Source: an uncultured Spirochaetales bacterium (lineage in GTDB: Bacteria > Spirochaetota > Spirochaetia > Sphaerochaetales > Sphaerochaetaceae). From it: a stretch of DNA of 64,000 nucleotides. Of this stretch, positions 59,107 through 64,000 are shown piece after piece; within the stretch, counting starts at the first letter, position 1; each line of letters starts with the position of its first letter. The notes beneath the pieces are model-generated. The model saw nothing but the letters and a program-made list of their open reading frames with translations. It ran no database searches and had not been told where the DNA came from. Made by a program: the position numbers and the translations under genes. Location of the stretch: assembly GCA_949293335.1 (NCBI GenBank), contig CASFDA010000005.1:124001-188000 (forward strand), written 5' to 3'.

Positions 59107-60881
59107 GGTATCTTCAGAAGACTGAATGCATTCTTCATCGTGATCAGTACAGCCTCTGAAAGGCAAAGGCGCGCATTCATCAGGTCCTTATCCTTCCCCA
59201 GGACAGTATTGTCATGGTAGTAATGACTGAAAGTTTTTGCCATGTCGTAAAGGAACGATGCGATAAGAGATGGATCGAGATTCTCACCCGCTTCCTTTAC
59301 CACAGACGGGTACGAGTCAATCAGCTTGATAAGCGTCTTCTCATCCTCGACAGTCAGAAGATGGGGATCGAAACCTTCCTTGCGTTCTCCAGCCTTTCTG
59401 AGGATCGAGGAGATCCTTGCACTCATGTATTCGAGGTAAGGGCCTGTGTTTCCTGAGAAAGATATGGACTTCTTCGGATCAAATATCATGTCTTTCGACG
59501 GAGAGACAGAAAGGAGGTAGTAATTGAGTGCACTTATGGCTATCGAATGGGCAGTCTCTTCGACATTTTCAAGCACATTCTCCCTCTCCTTGTCATAAAT
59601 TTCCTTCTTTGCAAGCTCTGAAAGCTCATGCACGAGATCATCTGCATCCACGACAGTCCCTTCCCTGCTCTTCATCTTCCCCTCCGGAAGGTTGACCATG
59701 CCATAAGAAAGATGCCTGAGCCCATCTGCCCAAGGGTAACCAAGCTTTTTCAGAATGTAAAAAAGGACCTTGAAATGGTAAGCCTGCTCTGACGCGACGA
59801 CATATATGAGGCTGTCAAAAGCCCAGTCCTCATGCCTCTTGATCGCTGTTCCGAGGTCCTGAGTAATATAGATTGTAGTCCCGTCCTTCCTCAAGAGCAC
59901 TTTCTTGTCGAGGTTTATCTCCTTCAGGTCAATCTGTACAGAACCATCCTCCTCTCGCTCGAAGATACCTTCCTCTAGCCCCTTGAGGACTTCACTCTTT
60001 CCAAGCTTGTATGTATCGCTCTCATAGTAGATGCGGTCAAAAGAGATTCCCGTATCCTCATAACTCTCCATCAGGCCGGAAATTGTCCAGTCATTCATCT
60101 TCTTCCAGAGTTCGAGTGTCTCTTTGTCCCCGTTTTCCCAGAGTCTCAGCATCTCCTGAGCCCTTTTATCCGGATGATTCTCTTCAAGGGCCTTTGCCTC
60201 TTCCTCTCGTCCATCCTTCCTCAGTTCATCGATCTCTTTGTTTACCTGCTTTTCCCAGTTGGCAAAGAGGACGTAATACCTTCCGACGAAATGGTCTCCC
60301 TTCTCACCTGTTGATTCAGGGGTCTCTCCATTCCCGAACTCCTTGTAGCTAAGCATGCTCTTTGAAATATGGATTCCCCTGTTGTTGATGAGGTTGACCT
60401 TCATCACATCAGCGCCGTTGGCTTTCAGTATTGCACTGACAGCTTCTCCGAGCGAGTCGTTCCTCATGTGGCCAAGATGCAGAGGCTTGTTCGTATTCGG
60501 GCAAGAGAACTCAAGCATGATCTTCTTGTCTTTCATGCTCTCGTTCTTTCCATATTCATCCCCCTTTTCCTTCACGAAGGCGAAAAGAGGTGCAAAGAAA
60601 GAGCGCACATCTATCTTCACATTGAAATATCCCCCGGTGACATTCATCTCTCCTTCCGGGTGTTCATGGGAAGAAAAATATGAAAGGAGATCCTCTCCTA
60701 TCTTGTCAGGGGCCTTACGTGCAATCCTGGAGTAAGGGAAAAGCGGAAAAGCGATATCTCCAAGTTCGCTTTTCGGGGGAACAGTTCGCGTGATGGCGGG
60801 GAAATCCACACATGAAAGTATTTCCTTCAAGCCATCCTCTATACTTTTCTTCCACTCATCTGAAATTTTTTCAAAGAACAT
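59088..60881 (-). CDS. argS: arginyl-tRNA synthetase
   Basis: 597 residues. N-terminal Add-1 domain, class I motif PNTNKPLHLGHMRND (HLGH), and in place of KMSKS the segment KMKSREGTVV, as in many ArgRS. It ends in the DALR anticodon domain. It charges tRNA-Arg. The start ATG has AGGTGG 7 bases upstream, 11 bases after birA. Confidence 0.96.
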   Translation of the reverse strand: MFFEKISDEWKKSIEDGLKEILSCVDFPAITRTVPPKSELGDIAFPLFPYSRIARKAPDKIGEDLLSYFSSHEHPEGEMNVTGGYFNVKIDVRSFFAPLFAFVKEKGDEYGKNESMKDKKIMLEFSCPNTNKPLHLGHMRNDSLGEAVSAILKANGADVMKVNLINNRGIHISKSMLSYKEFGNGETPESTGEKGDHFVGRYYVLFANWEKQVNKEIDELRKDGREEEAKALEENHPDKRAQEMLRLWENGDKETLELWKKMNDWTISGLMESYEDTGISFDRIYYESDTYKLGKSEVLKGLEEGIFEREEDGSVQIDLKEINLDKKVLLRKDGTTIYITQDLGTAIKRHEDWAFDSLIYVVASEQAYHFKVLFYILKKLGYPWADGLRHLSYGMVNLPEGKMKSREGTVVDADDLVHELSELAKKEIYDKERENVLENVEETAHSIAISALNYYLLSVSPSKDMIFDPKKSISFSGNTGPYLEYMSARISSILRKAGERKEGFDPHLLTVEDEKTLIKLIDSYPSVVKEAGENLDPSLIASFLYDMAKTFSHYYHDNTVLGKDKDLMNARLCLSEAVLITMKNAFSLLKIPYLEAM

Positions 60882-60892
60882 ATGCTTACCAC

Positions 60893-61843
60893 CTACAATT
60901 TGAGCGTGACTTCCCCACTCGAGAGATGCTTAATCTCTCCTGAAGGAAGAATTACGACAAGATGTGCATCATCATCGACTGCTATGCACCTGGCACTCCC
61001 GAGATCCTTGCCGTAGGAAAGGATACGCACATCCTTGCCGATTATGAAACACCTTCCCCTATACTCGTCAAGATAGCTCCTGTTCTGTATACCTATGATC
61101 CCCTTCACGACGCGGGAAAGTACTTCCACATACGGATAGCGTTTTCCACCCTCCAGATAATAGCTTGTAGCTTTGACTCTCAACTCCTCCGGGAATGCCT
61201 CAAGCGGTGTATTTAAGTTTATGCCAACCCCGATTACGGCACTGGAAAGTCCACCGAGCTCGAGATCAACTATTCCCTCGGAAAGAATTCCGACAGCTTT
61301 CTTTCCGCCGATATAGATATCGTTGACCCACTTTATCCTGCTCTCTATTCCAGTCAGTTCCTCCAAAGCCTTTGCCGTAGCAAGAGAAGAAGATGTAGTT
61401 ATGTGGTCAGCGCTTTCAAACAGCATGCGGCCAGGAAGCACAAGGGAAAAGTACACGCCGCCTTCCGGACTGGAGAAAGAACGTCCGAGCCGGCCTTTGC
61501 CACCGCTTTGTGATCTTGTGACAACAACAAAAGGAGACTCTGTCCCTTCAGAAAGAAGTTTCTTTGCATAGTTGTTGCTGGAACCCTCGAGTGTTTGGAA
61601 GAAATATACGGGCACTATGTCCTCAAACTCCTTCTCGACCATCTCTTTGGTGAACGAGAGCTCCCGGAACAAACGATAGCCGACGCCGCTCCTCTTCTCT
61701 ATGTAATAACCATCCTTCTGAAGATCCCTCACCATATTGCTGATGCTCATTCTGGAAAGGGAAAGAACCCCGCCTATCTCCTCTCCGGAAAGAAAGCCAT
61801 CTGCACTGTCAAGGATCCTGATCAGATCCTGATGCCTGTCCAT
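60893..61843 (-). CDS. birA: bifunctional biotin-protein ligase / biotin operon repressor BirA
   Basis: 316 residues from the ATG 61843. N-terminal winged helix (DSADGFLSGEEIGGVLSLSRMSISNMV) and the ligase domain: TRSQSGGKGRLGRSFSSPEGG (biotin/ATP loop) and KWVNDIYIGGKKAVGILSE. It biotinylates carboxylase subunits and may repress biotin genes. The frame is open further upstream but the best start is 61843: an extended -10 (TGATATAAT) ends 7 bases before it, inside the last codons of the upstream kinase gene, so the mRNA is probably leaderless. Confidence 0.94.
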   Translation of the reverse strand: MDRHQDLIRILDSADGFLSGEEIGGVLSLSRMSISNMVRDLQKDGYYIEKRSGVGYRLFRELSFTKEMVEKEFEDIVPVYFFQTLEGSSNNYAKKLLSEGTESPFVVVTRSQSGGKGRLGRSFSSPEGGVYFSLVLPGRMLFESADHITTSSSLATAKALEELTGIESRIKWVNDIYIGGKKAVGILSEGIVDLELGGLSSAVIGVGINLNTPLEAFPEELRVKATSYYLEGGKRYPYVEVLSRVVKGIIGIQNRSYLDEYRGRCFIIGKDVRILSYGKDLGSARCIAVDDDAHLVVILPSGEIKHLSSGEVTLKL

Positions 61844-61850
61844 GGAAAGC

Positions 61851-61859
61851 ATTATATCA
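61851..61859 (-). promoter_or_regulatory. extended -10 promoter of birA, leaderless
   Basis: TGATATAAT on the minus strand with a perfect TATAAT (61851-61856), 7 bases before the birA ATG. It lies between the birA start and the stop codon of the sugar-acid kinase gene at 61863, with no Shine-Dalgarno. Confidence 0.72.
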
Positions 61860-61862
61860 GCC

Positions 61863-63092
61863 CTACTCATAAAGGGCATCTGAGAAGAAGTTCTTTCCAC
61901 CGAAGTTACCGGACTTGAGCGCAAATCCTATCTTCCCAGAATACATCCATGAAACCCCAGGGGCGATTTCCCTTCCGATCTCAAAGGCCTTCATTCCGCT
62001 TGCGCGCACTACAGAACCTGATGTCTCTCCCCCTCCTACAATGAAACGGGTGTATCCCTTTTCAAGAAAGGCCCTGAAAAGGAGTGAGAAGAACTCCTCT
62101 GTGTATTTTGCGATATCGTAGTCCGGGAATTTCTCATCGCTTTCTCTCCTCTCCTCCGGAGATTTGCTCGCACTTACAAGGAGGGGATATTCCCCGCTGA
62201 GGCTAGAAGCAAGCGAGACAATTTCCTTTATGTACTCGTCCCTGCTGAATATGCTTTTCTCTACAGATACGTGATGGACAGGTGCTGGAATACTCCTATA
62301 TGCTTCCACCTGCTCCAGGGAAGATGCGGAACAGGAACCGACGAACATTATGGTGTTCCTAGAATCTGCTTTCACCAGTTCGGATACTTTCTTCTCTTCT
62401 CCTTTCTTCTCCAGAGAAGCAAAGGCACCGGGGAGGGCAGAACCGCCCGTTGCAAAAGGAATATCATGAAATTCCTTTGCTATCTTCATCACATCATAGT
62501 CGTCCTCTGCATCGATAACGTACGCCCCAGCTTCCCTGTCATATACTTTTCTCTTTTCCTCAACATCATGGGAAATGAGATGAATCGGCAGATCAGGACT
62601 GCTCTGGCATCGGAGGATCTCCGGAATATAGCTTATAGTCATAGGATTGAGCGGATGATAGCGCATAGGAGAAGATGAAAGCTCGACGCCATTGACATAA
62701 AGTATTCCATCTTTTACGGTCCTTCCATTCACAGGAAGGGATGGCACAAGTATTGTCGAAGTAACGGAAAGCACTTTCATCAGTCTCTCGATGATGGGTC
62801 CGATGTTTCCCTTCTCTGTAGAATCAAATGTGGAGCAGTACTTGAAATATATCATCCGGGCTCCTGCCTTTTTCAGCAGAAGAGCCGCTTTCTCTGCCTC
62901 ATCTGATGCGATTTTACTATCTATGCTCCTTATCTGCATTGCGATGACGGCAGAGTCATCTTTCCCGACAGCATCAAGATCCCCCTCTCCGGGAAGACCA
63001 TTGAAAAGCGTTACATTCTCGCCACTCTTCTTGATGAAGCCTGCAGCATCGAGGCCGCCTGTGAAATCATCTGCTATGACGCCAATATGCAT
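61863..63092 (-). CDS. four-carbon acid sugar kinase family protein (DUF1537, OtnK-like)
   Basis: 409 residues. N-terminal IADDFTGGLDAAGF (sugar-acid-binding domain), FKYCSTFDSTEKGNIGP, and C-terminal nucleotide-binding domain FIVGGGETSGSVV and SGNFGGKNFF. This is the OtnK/DtnK/YgbK family, which phosphorylates 3-oxo-tetronate, threonate or similar four-carbon acids. GGAGG lies 6 bases before the ATG. The partner aldolase and dehydrogenase are not in the window. The exact substrate is unknown. Confidence 0.88.
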   Translation of the reverse strand: MHIGVIADDFTGGLDAAGFIKKSGENVTLFNGLPGEGDLDAVGKDDSAVIAMQIRSIDSKIASDEAEKAALLLKKAGARMIYFKYCSTFDSTEKGNIGPIIERLMKVLSVTSTILVPSLPVNGRTVKDGILYVNGVELSSSPMRYHPLNPMTISYIPEILRCQSSPDLPIHLISHDVEEKRKVYDREAGAYVIDAEDDYDVMKIAKEFHDIPFATGGSALPGAFASLEKKGEEKKVSELVKADSRNTIMFVGSCSASSLEQVEAYRSIPAPVHHVSVEKSIFSRDEYIKEIVSLASSLSGEYPLLVSASKSPEERRESDEKFPDYDIAKYTEEFFSLLFRAFLEKGYTRFIVGGGETSGSVVRASGMKAFEIGREIAPGVSWMYSGKIGFALKSGNFGGKNFFSDALYE

Positions 63093-63150
63093 GAAAAACC
63101 TCCAGTTATGAAAAGAGTATTAGCTCTGTCCGCACTTCTGTCAAATCCAA

Positions 63151-64000
63151 TCAGCGGTGCCAGAAATCACGGGTGAATAGAGCATAGACTGTATACAGCT
63201 CCAGACGTCCTACAAGCATCAGGAACGAAAAGAGCCAGATAGCCCAGTCCGGGTAGATCGCAAACGTGTAGCTCGTGCCAATGCCGCCGAAACCGACACC
63301 GACATTTCCGATTGTGAGGACGACAGAAGTAAAGCCGATCAGCAGATCGATACCGGTCAGGGATATAAGGAGTGTTGCAACTATTACATTCGTGATATAG
63401 AAGACGACGAATCCTGCAATACCCTCTACCGTCGATGCGGAATACGTACAGTTTCCCAGACGTACTTCGGTAACCGCATTCGGGTGGATCCTCCTTCTCA
63501 TCGAATTTCTGAACAGACGCGCCATCACACCGATCCTCACAACCTTTATTCCACCGCTCGCACTTCCAGAACAGCCTCCGATGAAACAAAGGAGGAGAAG
63601 TATAATCTGCGAAAAGGCAGGCCAGAGTGTGTAATCGGTTGAAGTGAAACCGGTAGTAGTCATGAGGCTAACGACATGGAACGATGCATATCTGAGCGCA
63701 TCCCAAAGTCCATAGAGACCCTTGGAAAGGAGATTTATGACAATCAAAAGCACAGAGCCTAGCACGATCTTCAGATAGAGTCTGAACTCGCCATCGGCAA
63801 GCATCTTGTCGAATTTGCGGTGAAGTACCCAATAATACAATGCGAAATTTGCTCCAGAAAGGAACATGAAGATGATGCAGACCCACTCGACATAGGCAGA
63901 TTGATAGAACGCTATCGAAAGATCATGCGGCGCGTATCCGGCAGCTCCCATCGTGGAGAACGTCACGCAGATGGCATCAAACCAGCCGATACCACCGAAC
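63151..64000 (-). CDS. trkH: TrkH family potassium uptake protein, partial (C-terminal part)
   Basis: The last 282 residues are in the window; the N-terminus lies beyond the right edge. Selectivity-filter-like pore segments are visible: TFSTMGAAGY, MTTTGFTSTDY and NVGVGFGGIG, with membrane helices between and CFIGGCSGSASGGIKVVRI, a TrkH/KtrB mark. It forms the K+ channel of Trk/Ktr with a cytoplasmic RCK subunit (not in the window). Confidence 0.93.
   Translation of the reverse strand, partial: FGGIGWFDAICVTFSTMGAAGYAPHDLSIAFYQSAYVEWVCIIFMFLSGANFALYYWVLHRKFDKMLADGEFRLYLKIVLGSVLLIVINLLSKGLYGLWDALRYASFHVVSLMTTTGFTSTDYTLWPAFSQIILLLLCFIGGCSGSASGGIKVVRIGVMARLFRNSMRRRIHPNAVTEVRLGNCTYSASTVEGIAGFVVFYITNVIVATLLISLTGIDLLIGFTSVVLTIGNVGVGFGGIGTSYTFAIYPDWAIWLFSFLMLVGRLELYTVYALFTRDFWHR

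Noticed and set aside
1-64000. CRISPR array, prophage or intact transposon
   Set aside because: No regularly spaced repeats, phage structural genes or complete transposase are visible; the only mobile element is the decayed IS3.

Overview
The window looks like chromosomal DNA of a free-living or host-associated spirochaete, most likely of the Sphaerochaetaceae/Treponemataceae kind. This is inferred from gene order and gene types, not from a database search. The main grounds are the gene run ispE - spoVG - tRNA-Gln - rplY(ctc) - pth - tilS - ftsH (a spirochaete-style order, with spoVG), an eukaryote-like IleRS, numerous small lipoproteins with loose lipoboxes, and moderate GC. Coding density is very high. 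Most genes lie on the minus strand in long operons whose members overlap by 1-14 bases (ATGA, TGATG, GTGA, TTGA junctions).

Layout. 1-2947: part of a tripartite tricarboxylate transporter (tctB, tctA) behind a PrpR-like sigma-54 activator, with a sigma-54 promoter and a palindromic activator site. 3018-8070: ileS, a lipoprotein, an FmdB zinc ribbon and trpS as one overlapping operon. 8175-10704: cca convergent with rpmF-acpP-rnc. 10793-12925: AAA15 ATPase + HEPN putative RNase + ybaK. 12995-15414: yidD, an autoregulated TetR gene, and an IS3-family ruin split by a secreted-protein gene. 15415-25566: the core operons galM, lepA, ftsH, tilS, pth, rplY, tRNA-Gln, spoVG, ispE, SMUG-type uracil glycosylase, GNAT. 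25653-33387: HAD phosphatase, cysK, two tandem acyl-CoA ligases, a thioadenosine/adenosylhomocysteine deaminase and a ferredoxin-domain aldo/keto reductase. 33642-38382: amino-acid ABC importer + LarA-like racemase + aminotransferase. 38553-42058: ion transporter and a second amino-acid ABC importer. 42283-44835: ribokinase, two gene remnants, mtnA. 44986-49048: tyrS, glyS, gltX. 49184-53472: PHP phosphatase, AAA15 (RloA-like), RloB, membrane LuxR, alpha/beta hydrolase. 53680-58447: lipoproteins, rsfS, yqeK, nadD, obgE, rpmA, rplU. 58585-64000: TetR, argS, birA, a four-carbon sugar-acid kinase and part of trkH.

Three observations stand out. (i) Many first genes have no Shine-Dalgarno but a good -10 hexamer exactly 7 (once 6, once 8) bases before the start codon, so leaderless mRNAs seem to be a regular mode of expression here (cca, yidD, GNAT, cysK, both acyl-CoA ligases, the deaminase, the PHP phosphatase, tetR2, birA). 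(ii) Two separate AAA15-ATPase cassettes, one with a HEPN protein and one with RloB plus a membrane LuxR regulator and a hydrolase, look like defence or stress systems. The second, as a five-gene overlapping unit, is the best candidate for an undescribed system. (iii) All five convergent gene pairs meet within 1 base or overlap by 11-24 bases, with no terminator between them.
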